The notes under the pieces: model-generated
What the model was told of the DNA's origin: nothing
What the model saw: only the letters and a program-made list of their open reading frames with translations
Database searches by the model: none
Translations under genes and position numbers: made by a program
Assembly (NCBI GenBank): GCA_008921705.1
Contig: VFFE01007026.1
Location: 151,914 to 215,913, forward strand
Origin: Burhinus oedicnemus
Lineage: Eukaryota > Chordata > Aves > Charadriiformes > Burhinidae
Reading direction: 5' to 3'
DNA: 64,000 nucleotides
Shown here: positions 1 to 13,300 of the stretch, one piece after another
Numbering within the stretch: the stretch's first letter is position 1
How the letters are laid out: each line of letters starts with the position of its first letter

Positions 1-23
1 GGGGGTGGGGGGCCGGGGCCGGG
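1..23 (+). other. Putative G-quadruplex motif
   Basis: Four G runs of 5, 6, 4 and 3 bases are separated by loops of 1, 2 and 2 bases, which meets the usual G3+N1-7 rule. It sits at the CpG-rich start of HNRNPM intron 1, on the coding strand, so it would also be in the nascent RNA. Folding is inferred. Confidence 0.6.
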
Positions 24-2563
24 ACCAGAGCCGCTAGCGGGATTAGGGCCGCTGTTCGGCTCCAGGCGCGGCCCGGGAAGCCGGGCGGAGCCTACCCGCC
101 GCCGCGCGGAGGCTGGCGGGCGCGGAGCCGCCCCGGGAAGGCACGGCCCGGGGCTCCCGCCGTCTGAGGTCGGAGCGGGGAAGGAACCGGTCCTTCGGCC
201 TGGCGCTTTGTGCACCGCGCAGGCCCCGATGTACGGTGCCCGAGGGGATCTTTGCCTATCGCGCTTAGGAAACGATTCTACTGGGCCTTAGTGGACAACT
301 TAAAGCCTCCCCTAGAGGCATAGGGTGTGCCAGAGGGGTGGGTTTTGATGTTGTAATTACTTTTTGTTCTGTCAATGGCAGGTTGTAATAGTCAGGCTTT
401 TCTGAGGCAGTTATCTCTCATACTGCTGCAACATTTGAAGCAAGGTGTGCTGTATTTTGTGGTTGATGATTTACCTCTGGAGTGGGTTAGGAACGTGAGA
501 GTCAAATGCATTGAGAGTGAGAGAGGGCTTGAAGGTGATGCCAGGTGTGAAGTAAGGGTTGTGTGTCTGATGTCAGTAGAATGTTAGAGAAACTTAAAAA
601 AAAAAAAATCTGCACGTGTTACAATAAGGTAACAGGTCTGTAAATGTGGGGATGATAAGCAGAAAAAGTTTGAGCTGCTTGTCACTTTCCTATGTTAATG
701 CTAACCTAATTTTGGAAAACTTCATAGTTAGCAAAGCTTTTTTTAATGCCAAATCTGTGGAATAAAGAACACATTTTTTTCTGTTAGTTTTTGGCCCCAG
801 GCCTTAAATGCCGTGGAGATAAGAATCGGCATTTTGAACCTGATGTTCTTTGATTAATGTTTTAGACTTGAGGTCAGATTTGTTTATCTGCTGTTCCTGA
901 GGTGTGTTACATAGCTGTGTATCAGGCTGCTGGTTGCTGCAGACTGTTATGCCCAGGCATGTTGCATATCTGTAGTCTGACCCAGAGCTGACAGATTCTG
1001 AATAACAGAGGCCAGCTCGATGGTCTGAAGTTAATTTCGGATTATATGGGTATGATGAGGAGATGGTGGTGTGTCTCAGTTTGAAAAACTGCTCTCATCT
1101 GCTGCCTGAGTTTGTGGATTGTCTTTGACATGACCAGGAAGGCAGTCAGCTTTCCAAGTGTCACTTCTTGGGGAAAAATGTCCGTATCTATTTTTTTTCT
1201 GACACAAAGTAGTGCTTATGGCAACTGAAAAAATATTCATGTACACAACTCTTCCTTGTTCTTCTTCCCAGGCAGGAACAAGCATGCCTGTTCAGGAACA
1301 GAGATAGTCGTGATCCTGGAGGGTGGGGGTCCCAGTACCACCAAGGCACATGATACAGTGACATGTAATATGTTAGCCAGGGCTAGGGAAGGATCTCCCC
1401 ATCATCTTCTGTCATGTTGGGTATTTGGTATGTGGAGAATGTTCATGTTTTAGATTTCTGTTTACACCTCAAAGCTCATTTATGGTGACTGTAGCAGAGC
1501 CGGCAGCTCTAGGTAATATGTAATCAGGAACTTGTCTTAGATGAGTAGATGACTTATTCCTGGAAGTATAAGTAAAGATGTCTACTTTGTTCTGATTTTT
1601 TTTTTTCCTGGACCCCTTTATATTTGGAGTTTCTCCAGAGAGCTTATCTTTTCATCTGGGTGCAATTCTATATGTAATATCAAGCTCCATGTTGCAAAGC
1701 TAACTCGTCTACAGTGATAATGCCAACGTTCATGTGAATGTATTTTCAGTGTCCTGGGGTGGGGGGAAGGGGGATCTGCCTGTCCTGGATTTTGATTCTT
1801 AGTGGTTTCTGGTACGCTTGTTGGGTCTAGGTGGCATGTTTAAGAAATCTTGCAGAGGAGTGTGCATAGTAGTTTGTTTCTTTGGAGGAAATAAGAGGTT
1901 CCCTTTCAGTTCCTCCTACACACATCACAAATGGGAGAGGTTTTTCTTTAGTCTTGATGAAGTATTTCAGCTCTGTGACCCAAGGAAAAAAATCAGAGTA
2001 GATGAAATACCTTCTGAAAGTAACAACTTAAGTGTGTTATTTTTTGTAGGTCTTGAGTTAGCCTTGGTGTAAATGGATCACAGTCACTCGGAGTGGATCC
2101 TTAGCGGGATGGGCAAAGCTCCTGTGGGAGTTTTATCTTGCCTGCCTTTCCAGCTTAGGGATACTCACAAGCAGCCGTGGTGTATTTTGGAGGTGATGTG
2201 GGGCTCGTTCTTTCCTGCTATGTAGAACTCCCTTAAAAGAAGCCCTAAAAGCTCAGCTGTTTTCATACTTGGTAACCACATCTTTTAAGTGATCTCTGTG
2301 GACTTGTGCCTGGCTGTGCTTGTCCTTTTGGTGTGTGAAACCAATGGAGGTGGTGTCTGAAATCCTGCAAAAGAAGAAAAAAAGACTTTGCAGCTAAAGT
2401 AGTCTCCCTGACATTTCTTTTGACCTGGCTGGATTTTGTTATGCTGAATATAAGGAATATGTTCTAGGCTAATGCTTGCCTTTAATGGCAGGTACTGTGG
2501 CTTGTCTTAATTCTTCACAGGTATATCAAAGCTTGAGGTGTTTTTAAGCTGACTTGGGAGCCT

Positions 2564-2606
2564 AAAATGCAGGGTTGCAAAAAATGCAGGGTTGCAAAAA
2601 ATGCAT
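2564..2606 (+). repeat. 17-bp tandem repeat
   Basis: The unit ATGCAGGGTTGCAAAAA occurs twice in perfect tandem at 2567 and 2584, followed by a partial third copy beginning ATGCA at 2601. It lies in HNRNPM intron 1 and has no evident function. Confidence 0.85.
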
Positions 2607-4215
2607 CATAACGCATTACTTTGAAGGATGTTATACAGGGCGAATGTAAATACTTCCAGTTTGAGGAATAACCATAAACTGGGTGTAGCTTTTAACACAA
2701 GCACTAAATTTTGTGTTATTTCTTCAGTCAAACAGAAGTTAAGGTGTTAGAAGGATTGTCCTAATTTGAATCTATTTTTGGGTTTTTAATTACTTCACTA
2801 CTCAAGAAACTTAAAAAGTTCAGTGAGGGAAAGTCTAAAAATGTTACTTTTTGGTGAAATAAATATTGTACATAACTAAACACTTCTTTTTTTATAGACC
2901 TCTTTTCCAGCATATTACTTACATGCAGAACCTATGTCTCTTTTAGCATGAAGTGAGACATGATGGCCACACTTAGCTGTATCCATAAAGTACATTATTT
3001 TTGTGTGTTTGCTTGTAACGTAGACTTGTGGCTGAAAAAGTGTAGGCTGCTATGTAATAAAAATGGAGACTCCACTCAAATGTAAAACGTTGTAGACATC
3101 TGCATACTTGTTTCTTTTCTTTTCCCTGCAGGCAGTTGCATCTGTTCAGTGATTGAAATGGTTGTAAAGGAACGGACAGTGTTGATGTGGAAGTGTGTTA
3201 ACATCAGAGCCAGAATTTTTGGCATGGCTTGGACTCTGCAGGGCTGCATAGCTCTTAAGCTGAGCAAAAGCTCAGTGTGTGTACAGATAGGTTTTAGAAA
3301 CTTTACCAGCTTTTTTGACTAATGTATTCTCATGAATTCTTTCCAAAGATTTATTTCTGCATCTTCTCAACCAGCACAAAGTGAACAAGGAGATTAACTG
3401 GATTAGTTAAGGAAATCATGTCAGGCTGAGGCTGAAGTATTTCAGTCTCTGGTGGTGGTGGTGTGGTTTTTTTTTTTAATACTGTTATTCAGTGGCATTT
3501 GTGTGCTGTTAAGACGTGATGGTCATCTAGGTTGGTTGAGAAATAGTATTCATTTCCTAATTTTTTAATTTTTGACCTGTTTTAGCTGGTATTCTGAAAC
3601 AGTTAAAAGAGCTAGTCAATATATTTGCTGGAATGCACAGGGACTTTGAATTTGTGTCGTCTAAAACCTGTATTAACTGAAGAGGGGGAAAAAAGTGTTG
3701 TTAGGTAAGTCATTGCCCTGAGTGTTTAGTTAGACACAGGATTATTTTGTTAAAATTCTTCTAGTGTAAGACTACAAATATGGTGGGGCAATGTATTATT
3801 TGACTTAAAGGTGTTCAAGTCATATAGTGTGCTAAGGAGAAAATAAATAGAATGAATGTCTGGTCTGGAGCATCATAAGGAGACGGAGTGAGGCTTGTTT
3901 GGCTTTAAAGAGATACAGTTTATGAAATCAAAAACTTTGGTTACATTGGATAAATGTGGGAGAAAATAGTGGGTCTTCATGACATAAGTTGTCTGCTATT
4001 AGGAAATCTTTGTTAGAGTACGCTGTGTAGCACTGGTACCGTGTGTACCAGCTTTGGTTGAAAGGTGTACAGTTTGCAAATAAAGTGAATGGATGAAACT
4101 TCGCAAGTTTTGATTTAGCTTTAAGAATATAACGAGTTTCTGTTCCAAGAGGTGGTATGACATTGATCAAATGTCAGAGTAGTTAATGTGTGTGATTATC
4201 TTTCTTTGCTTGCAG

Positions 4216-4385
4216 TGAAGGTGAACGACCAAGCCAAAATGAAAAAAGAAAAGAGAAAAGTGTCAAAAGAGGAGGAAATCGCTTTGAGCCATATGCTAAT
4301 CCTGCTAAAAGATACCGAGCTTTTATTACAAATATTCCGTTTGATGTGAAGTGGCAGTCTCTGAAAGACCTGGTCAAAGAGAAAG
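4216..4385 (+). CDS. HNRNPM: HNRNPM coding exon 2
   Basis: Acceptor TTGCAG before it and donor GAAAG|GTAATG after it. The first base completes a glycine codon from exon 1. It encodes the Lys/Arg-rich segment, the RFEPYANP nuclear-import epitope and the first half of RRM1, including the RNP2 core AFITNI. It ends one base into the codon for the Val before GEVTYVE. Confidence 0.97.
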
Positions 4386-7300
4386 GTAATGTACAACTCA
4401 GGTGGCCAAGTGATGTCTGTCATCTTACTTGTGGCTGACTTTGTTTGTAAACTTAAGAGTTGAAGTTCTGGGTGGACGTAGCGACATGAGTTTTGTAAAA
4501 GGTCTGCTGGAAGCCTTTTTGGGTATTACACAAGATCTGCTTCCTGGCATCCTTCCAGATGGATAGTTCCTTTATGGGCATGTTGGCATGCAGCTCCATA
4601 GTGCTTCACTGGAAATTTAAGAGAGTATTTTTCTTAGGGGGGAAAATGAGGCTTTTGTCGATTTCTAGCCTTGACATACAACAAAACTTTCTGAAGCATT
4701 TTAATATCTTTTGGGTAAAAAGGTAGTTATTTACCGCTCATCTGATGTATGTATATATAGCTGTGTCCCTGAACTTCCTAGTGATTTGTGCTTAGGTAAA
4801 GATCCATACTGCCATTTGATAGCAGTAAAATGTATTTAAGGGTGACCTGCAAAAAAGAAAAATCAGGTTTGTGCTTTGGCATGTGCTGCAACACAGTTAG
4901 GGCTTTGGAAATCATGTTTGTGGTGTTTCCCCTTCCCTGCTTTCATTTAACTGTCCCACATGAATGAGAGCTGCCTTAGTTTGTTGACCTTAGTACCTTC
5001 TTCATCTGTGGAAGAAGCTGAAGAAATTGAGCTGACTATTCTCAGGTGGTGACAAGTCTAAATGTAGTGTTATTTCTTTAAGCTGATGTCCAGCTTATTG
5101 GTTTTCAAGTCACCTTGGAAATTCAGCAGAGTGGCAAGAAAATACTTGGCTTCTCCATCATTAAAATGTCTCAAAACATGTTAAGAGTAACTAATACAAC
5201 CGGTCCTCTTGTGGGTCACTTCTAAAATACATAGCATCAGTCATAAATGTCTCGCAAAGTAGTGATCAGTGTTCACTTGTGTTTGAACTAGGTAAGGAAT
5301 GATAGTTAATGTGTTCATAAGGTGTGGCCTAATGAATGGGAAAACAAATTTCCAAAGGGTTTAAAAATGTTTGTCTTTGGAGGCAAAATGGAACTGAGTT
5401 TGCGTAACGAACTTCAGGACTGTAAGCACTGGGAGGCTTCCATAATTAGAGGCTGTGAAACGGTGGTGCTTGAGATTCAGCAATGGTTTTCTGTAATATG
5501 AAGAATTACTGTCTTAAAGACTGCGTTAACAGGCCCTAATTATGAATGATCCCTTGCCTTAAACTATGCTTTCACTTCGCTACACCAGGTACCTTGGTTA
5601 ATAGGAGTATCTGTATGTGTAGATGTCTAATTTTAAGTACTGTGTTGAATTCCGTTCCAAGTGTCTTGTGGTTTCTCTCCAGTTCACGTGGATGGAAAAG
5701 TCCGGTGTGAGATTGTTTCCTGCCTTGCTGTTCAGCTACTCATTCCAGCAGATACTCCTAGGGGAACGTTGAAACCTCTTCATTCTGTCTGCAGGGCTTG
5801 TTATGTTAAACATTGGGAAGCATTGTTCTTGGTTTTTGGGACTGCTTGTTAAAATACAACAGTTTAGATTTGCTGTGTAGTTGCGATTCATTCTAATTAG
5901 TCACTGACTTCTTCCAAATTGGTGCTCTTGTGCTGTGCTTGAACTTGCTCAATCGGTACTTCTTGATACAAGGCATAGTAGTTCCAAGAACCAGGAATGT
6001 GACCGTGGAAAAACCTAAACGTTAGAATTCTTGGTTTGTAAGTGTAAGAATTACAGGCCAAACGTTCAAGGTTTTGGGAGCACGTGAAACAGATCTGTAC
6101 ACAAAGGGTAAATATAGGCGTTTCATGACTGCTCCATCGCTTGGCAGTCGTGAAGACTTAAGCTGTTAGCAGCAATGGCATAGCAGGTTGCTGAACGTAG
6201 GAGGAGTTCACCTCAATCGGCTGTTTTGCGTCAGTAAGTATGGTTTAGGAGACATGAGCTTTGAGGTCCGCTCATATTTCTGCAACCTGGTTTTTTCAGA
6301 TGCGTACATCTGAAGTCTTCTAAAGGTGACATCTCTCAAGAGTAATGCTTTGGTTCAGTCATTTCAGTGTATTTGTTGGTGAAACTCAATTACAGGTATG
6401 CAGTATGATGCGCTTATTAAAGAAATTAAAAAATGTTCTTGTTTGAAACTCCCTTGTATTGGCTGACAAACACAAGGTTCTACTAAACTGACGTAATCAG
6501 CATTGATAACTGGTGATTGGTGAATGGCTTCAGGAGAAGAATGAGGCAGCAGTTCTTCAGCATGTAAGTGGAGTCTAAACGTAAAGATGATTGAATACTA
6601 AATAGCTGTCCTAATCTGTCCCTCAACAAATGGCTCTGTCTTAGGGAGAAGAGTGGTAATGCTTCATGGCAGCTGAGGTGATATAATATGCTAAAAAAGA
6701 ACTTGTATTTGAATTTGAGATATTTATTGGTTCCTTTAGGAAATACAGAATTTTGTATTTTAAACCTTTTTCCTGACCAGACTAGCAAGATGGCATACAA
6801 TACAAGGAGAAAGATTAGCTGTAAAATGAGGCAATAATTATGTCCTGCTCTGTTGCAAAGCTGGGAGCAGTTGCAGGCACGGCGACGCTCACGTCGCGTT
6901 CAGAGATTCCAGGGCACCCCAGGGACTGTTTGTGTCAGCACGGCTGTACCCGCCTTTACATAAGGCAGCGCTCTAGTATGGAGCAGGCACGCTTACCTCT
7001 TCGTATCACAGCCCGAGTGTGTGAACGGATGTGAGAAAAAGAAGAAACAAAGCTTTCCCAGCTTAAATTTTCTCTGAAGAGCAGCAGCTGATAAACTTCA
7101 TGTGCTGCCTTCTTTTTTGATCCCTCTTCAGAAATTTTTGGAACCTTTGTGGCCTCCTAAAGATGTAACTTGTGCCCTCTTGCTATGGTACTTGATCCCA
7201 AATGTTAGTCGAGCGCTTTTGTTGCTTTGGTACTAACAGCTGTTACTCCAGTACCTGAAGACAGCTGTTACTGAAGGGTCCCCTGGGTTTCAGTGCCCAA

Positions 7301-10300
7301 GATTCTGTCACAGTGTGCTTGCAGACTGAAGTTTTAGGTGGGCAAAGAGAAAAGGGTGAAGAAAGAGTGTGGACGTGCTGTTCAACACTAGACTTGTTCC
7401 CCCTTACCTTCAGTAGATGTGCTGATGAGTTGCTCTATTTCCATTGGCCTTCACCGTCTTTTCAAAGAGGCACTGTCCTTCATCAGTGGATGTGAGCTTT
7501 TTCACTTCATCTTTCCTGCCTGGGCTCGTAAAGAGCCAAAATAACCTGTGTTGTTTTCCTGGGTTCTCTCATGCAAAAGTGAGATTTCCCTTCCCCTACT
7601 GTAAAAGAATAGCTTGTGAACTCTCTTCTGTCTCTACTTTGGGAAGAATGTTTTTCTTCTCCCCTTTTAACCAGAGCTTTGTACATGTATAAAGTGTGTT
7701 TCTCTTCTTTCTCCCCAGCTCTAGCCCCCGACGTAACTTTTTAGCGGCTGCCCATCATGAGCTTTAAACACTGTAAATGAAGGAGGAGCTGTAACTAATT
7801 CTGAATTGCCTCATGTTGGAAGTATTAGGCTTTTGATGGTGGGGTCGTCTTGAATCAATCACACTACTTGTAGTTCTTTACTTCAGAAGATTATGGGACA
7901 TCCATATAGTTTTGATAATGTCAAGAAGCTTCCTTCTCTACTTAGTATTTACTTACGACCCTCTAGGCCAAAGAAATTACTGTGATATAGAGCATTTACC
8001 TCTTTTTCAGTTTCTGTGCTTCTTGTCTTGCTGAGATTGCCTCTCTGCACCTTTCGTGCCTTTCAGAGCTTCTTGGTTTGTCGCTAACTGTTAAAATCAT
8101 ATTGCCCAACTTTTGACATCTACGTTTGAGCTTGTTATGCTAGTTACTTCCCAGGTATGTCTTTAGGGCTAGGTGAATCCACCTGAGCCATGCCTCAGTT
8201 CACCGCATGGACTTACTTATCTGAGCTTCCTGAACAGTCATTGGAGAATACCTGAATGCTGACAGACCAGCCTGGCTTGAACATCTTAATTTTCTGAGGG
8301 GGGGAGAAAAGCAGTGACTGTAATGATAAGTAATGCTGGAGATTCCTTTGGTTTGTATTTTGGTTCTGCCTTGGCCTCTTGTTTTTGGAAATGCTGAGTT
8401 TCTGAACTTTCTCAAGTGTGAAGTTTAAAAAATAAATGAATCCATCTGCTCTAAGTTAAGTCTTAAAGAGACCATGGGGAACATGTTTCTGAATTCGCCT
8501 CCCATTGACTTAGAGCTGGTGTTTTCTGAAAATCTTATCTCCCTTTGGAGGCTGGTCTGCTAATAAACTTGGGTTCCTTAACTAACAGTGTCTTGTTCTT
8601 GAATGAAATTTCTTCACTTGTGGATGTTTCCTGAAAAAACCCAGCTGTTCTCTAGCAGAAAGAAAATCTGCCTGGATCACTGTGCATTTCTTTTGCTCTC
8701 TGAAGCAGGTTTAGTACATGGATATCTGCTGTTGGTACTTTTCCATGGCTTAATTGCCTACGCACTATTGTAGGGTACCCTTGACTGCTGTTCTGCTTTA
8801 TCCCCAGTGCCTGATGTTCTGATATAATGTGGCTTGGGATCTAGAAAAAAGCCACATAAAATGTGACCCAGCATAGATTCTTAAAAAAAAAGTTTCCTTT
8901 GCCAGCTTCAAACAATAGTCTCCTGGAAGAAGTGTCATGTTGAATTATTTTACATGTTTTTCAGGTGGAAAAAAAATGCATTTTTATTGGACTTGTTCTG
9001 TACTCTGGACGTGGTGTCTTAGATACTCGGCTGTTACACTATTTGTGTCATTCTCCCCCTTCCTTTTTTTTTTTTAATTTGGCTATTCAGGAAGTTCAGA
9101 TGTCCTTTGAAGGAAAACAGCTACTTCAAGATGTATATTTAGTTTTTAATATAAATGGCTTGAATGTGAAGCGCTGAGCAAAATTGGCACATACTAGATT
9201 TTCCAAGTGACAAACAACTGCTGGTGTGATGGACTCCTGGAAATCTTGTGGTCAGATTCGTTAAAAGAGTAAATGTTAAGTCGTATTTAATATGTTATGT
9301 TCAAGCTTGGCAAACTTCTTTGGAAGTGTTTGTGTGGATCTGAAGTAAGAATTGTAGCTGCATTCGATTAGTGGTTGGGAAAGGAGAGCCCTCAATCCAG
9401 GGGCTCAGTAGTGTTACTAGGAGCAAAGTCACAGACTAATCTGTGACTTCTGGCCTCTGTGAAACGGAGTGGTTTTGTATTGTAGGTAATCTGGGAATTT
9501 GTTGTCTTAACTGCATACATTGTTGAATCACATTTGCATTCTTGATCAAAGTTTAGTTGGACTCTGGCTGCTGCTGTTGAGATGGATGGCTTCAGAATGT
9601 CTTGGTAATGCTGAATATTTGGACTCGGTGCACAGCCCCCATCTACCACCAAGGACTAGTCTGGGAGGGCTGTTTACGGTACAGCCCCTTTCACTACACA
9701 GACTGTGGAAATAATTCCATGTATACTACATGATCTCCTACTGTTCAGATTATAGGATGGAATTCATTTTGTTAGGCTTTATTTCAAGAAGTATTGTTTA
9801 GACAGTGGATAGTAATGGAGCACTCCGATCTGCCCTGTCCCTTTCAAAGGGACCTGCTTGTTAGCCTCTACCAGTCTCAAACGCTATCCTCGTAAAAACC
9901 TGAATAGATCAGAGTTTATTTGTTCTGTCTAGTTAGTTAACTGTTCTTTAGTTGGAATGCTGATACTGCTAAATTATTTTTTAAATAAAAAATGGAGATG
10001 AAAAAAGTAGGTATTTCATTAAGCATTCCTTTTCTTCCAGCTTCGAGAGAGACCTTTCAGGATGTTTGTTTTGCATAACGACACTAGGTGTCCTATAAAT
10101 GACTGGTCCTGTGGGAGGTCAGGCTGAACACCTCTTCCTCTCTGTCCCTTGCTAAGAGGTAGACTCTTGAATGCGAGACTCCAGTTCCTTGCTCAAAGTG
10201 TGCTATCAATATTCAGACTGGGTCGTGGTTTCCCACGAAGACTGCTTTCTGCCTTTCAGATAATACAAGTTGGAGTCCTTCTGTCTTAAACTTAAAAACT

Positions 10301-13300
10301 GGGACTTCTAAAGCCAGAAAGAAAAAGTGGGGGGGGGGGGAAAGTTTTCTTTGATTCTTCTGTATGCCAGTCACTTCAAAGGCAGCAGCCATTTCGGTAG
10401 TTGTATTCTGGAGGTACACGATACGGTTATGTGGTCATCGAAAGGCAATCCAAATCTTGTGCGGAAAGGTGCAGATGTAGTTTTCCAGTACATTTTGCCT
10501 GTTGCTGTAGACGGGTTTTGTCTTGAGAGCAAATATGGCAGACTATTTAATACTACTTATTGAAGCTAAAGAATGGACTTTATTTTATTGTAGCTTAACA
10601 AACGGCTAAAAACCTGCCGACATAAATCATAGGCAGTTGGTGGTCTCTTGGTTCAGTCTGACTCCCTTTTTGGAAGTTTGTATTTAAATCCAGAGAAAAG
10701 CAAGTAACTGTTCAAGTTCTGGACTATGGAGATAAGCTGGCATTCTATGTGAAGTGAAGGAAACTTGTTCTTGCAGACTTTCGCATGGATTTGGATTGCC
10801 TCAAGTAATGAGTGGGCACTAAAGATCAAGGAAACTGATATTGTGGAAATAGCTGGCTTTTAAAGTGGAGGAAAATCAAGAACATGTTTAACTGTTTTAA
10901 AACTTTACTGCATACCTGTAATTGTCCAGTTTTGTGGTCTAGAGAACATGGAGTGTTTCTGGGCTTTCTTATAAGGCAGAGGCTCCATACACGGTTGTTG
11001 ATTGTTCTAAATTCCCATTGTTTTCTTGGCTTTTCTCCCTTGGTATATGTGTCGTCTGGAATCTGATTTGTAGTTGGTGAGGTAACATACGTGGAGCTCT
11101 TAATGGACGCTGAAGGAAAGTCAAGGGTAAGTGTTTGAGAGATTTCTTCTGTGGATTTTCTACATGACAAATGTAACTGTATGGTGGCGTGGAACGAAAC
11201 GAAGTCAGGAAGGTAGAGAGTGTGTATGTTTAGCGGCTATAACATAGGATTGCTTAAAGCTTCTTTTGGGGTGGGGAGGAGGTGGGATGGGGTCTTGTGA
11301 ACAGTGTTAGGGTGGTCTTCCACTGTGTTCAGTTGGTGTTGGCTGTTTGAATGACCCATGGACCCTAGCAGTATGCATAGTGGTACGGAATATTAATGTA
11401 ATACTTGTGTTTTGGAAAACGTCACTGTAGTGGTTTGCGGAATTTGTAAGGCCAGTGTGCAAAAGCAGGTTCTGTAAACTACGCTTCCTGTGCCAGTAAA
11501 CAGAAGTCAATTCTTAAACGTAAATGTATATTGCCTTCATAGGTACTTAAGTCCTTTAGTCCAGCGACAGTATCTTACAGGAAAAAAAGTAGTAGGAGCA
11601 CACTTTACTGAAGGATATGGATTTAGGGTGAGAGAATGTGGCAAGGGTTTTGCTGTGTGACAGAGAAGAACAGGTCACATGCAGCGTGTGGTATTTTTCT
11701 TGGAGAATCGGGACTTAGTTCTCTGTTACAACTTCAGAAACTACAGTTTAATCCTGTTAACACATAAGAAATTATATCTTATGGAATTCAAGTATTGAAG
11801 GCTTTATTTGGTAAGATTACATTTATTTTCGCTATTAGGGCTAACTAATGTGATTTGACTTAAAAAAAAAAGTTTGTTTTGTGTGTTTTGGGCTTTTACT
11901 TACTTTATTTCTTCTTTCTTCCCTCCTCTCCTTCCTGTTATTCGCCTGTGAAAACATCTCATCAGGGATGCGCGTAAGTTCACTTACGAATTTATAGCAA
12001 GAAATGAGGAAATTCTTAAAAATAAGCAATGTTCTTAGATGTCTTGTATCCCCACAGTGTTGTTGAATTCAAGATGGAAGAAAGCATGAAAAAGGCTGCA
12101 GAGGTTTTGAACAAGCATAGTCTTGGTGGAAGACCATTGAAAGTGAAAGAAGTAAGACGTGCATCTGTTCTTTCAGTATGTTGAATTTGAAGGTGAAGGG
12201 GTAGTTCATAGTTAAGATTTATGGCTGACTCGCAGATAAGATTAATTGACAAAAGGCAGGGCTCATCAAATAGGATTTTTTTTTTAAAAAAAAAAAGACA
12301 GTCAACCTTTTTTTACCGTCAGCGTGTGCTGCTGAACTTGATTTTGAACATGATTATCAAGATTAAACTTGGTTTAAAGACTAGGTGCTGATGGTAGCAA
12401 TGCAGAGCTTGGACAAAGCAAGAGTTTGGCTTTAACTGCAGGTATACTTTCTTGTTTAGTGTTTTGAACAAGAAACCTGCATAAATATTGTTTGTTTGTG
12501 ACTGCCTTCCCTTTTAATTCTGTATCGTAATGAATGTATTCTACAAACAATTCCGTAGAATAAGCTGGTTTCTGAAATACTTCAAAGATTTATTTCCATT
12601 TTAATGGTTTTGCTGTTGTCAACCAGTGTGACATGCTCAACTGTACCATGAGTTAATTCTTAACCATTTACAAGTTTAAACTTTAATTCCAGCAGCTTGG
12701 AACCTGTAGCTGCATTGAAGGTTCAGTTAAACAAAAATAAAAAAGGACTTCAGCGTTAGCATTGACTCTTGGCCTTAGGATATGTGAACTATGTTCTTGG
12801 CTAAGCAGGTTTCATGTTCTGTCTTGCCCTGCCCGCTTCATAGTGAGGAGAGAAAGACATCTGCATGAGTGTAAGATAGGAAATGTGTGCAGAAGGTCTG
12901 CCCTTGGCAGCCTGCTTCTGGCTGTAGTCTGGGGAGTGCTTGGGAAGAAAGATGGGGACAGCGAGAGGCAGCGCTTCTCAGATCTCGCAGATGTTAAAAG
13001 TAGAGTAATGAATTCTGGGAGCAGCAGGCTGCTTCTGGGCGCAAGCCATGTTCTGGCACTGTTGACCTCTTGCTACCCTTTAAGGTAAGAGGTGAAACGG
13101 AAGGTTAGAAAAGCATAGTTGCACCTGGGAATCATCAAGTACTGACTTCTCTAAGGGGACCTTGCAATAAAAAGCTACTGACAGTGGGCCGTGTCTGGGT
13201 CAGTTTTCCTGTTAATGATACACCGTTAGTACTGGAAGTCAGGTTGCCCTTTGGTACCAGTCCTTGGGAAGAAGTGGTTGTAATTTGCCCAACTCTTCAT

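Larger units (their letters stand above)
1..4215 (+). other. HNRNPM: HNRNPM intron 1 (3' part)
   Basis: The first ~240 bases are very GC- and CpG-rich, as expected just downstream of a CpG-island promoter and exon 1. I see no reading frame matching the acidic N-terminal segment of hnRNP M, so exon 1 is placed left of the window. The rest is ordinary AT-richer intron with poly-T and poly-A runs and a short 17-bp tandem repeat near 2.57 kb. The acceptor at 4214-4215 ends it. Confidence 0.75.

Noticed and set aside
1050..1112. Possible C/D-box snoRNA (ATGATGA ... CTGA) in HNRNPM intron 1
   Set aside because: No terminal stem joins the boxes and no internal C'/D' pair is evident, so box matches alone are not convincing.
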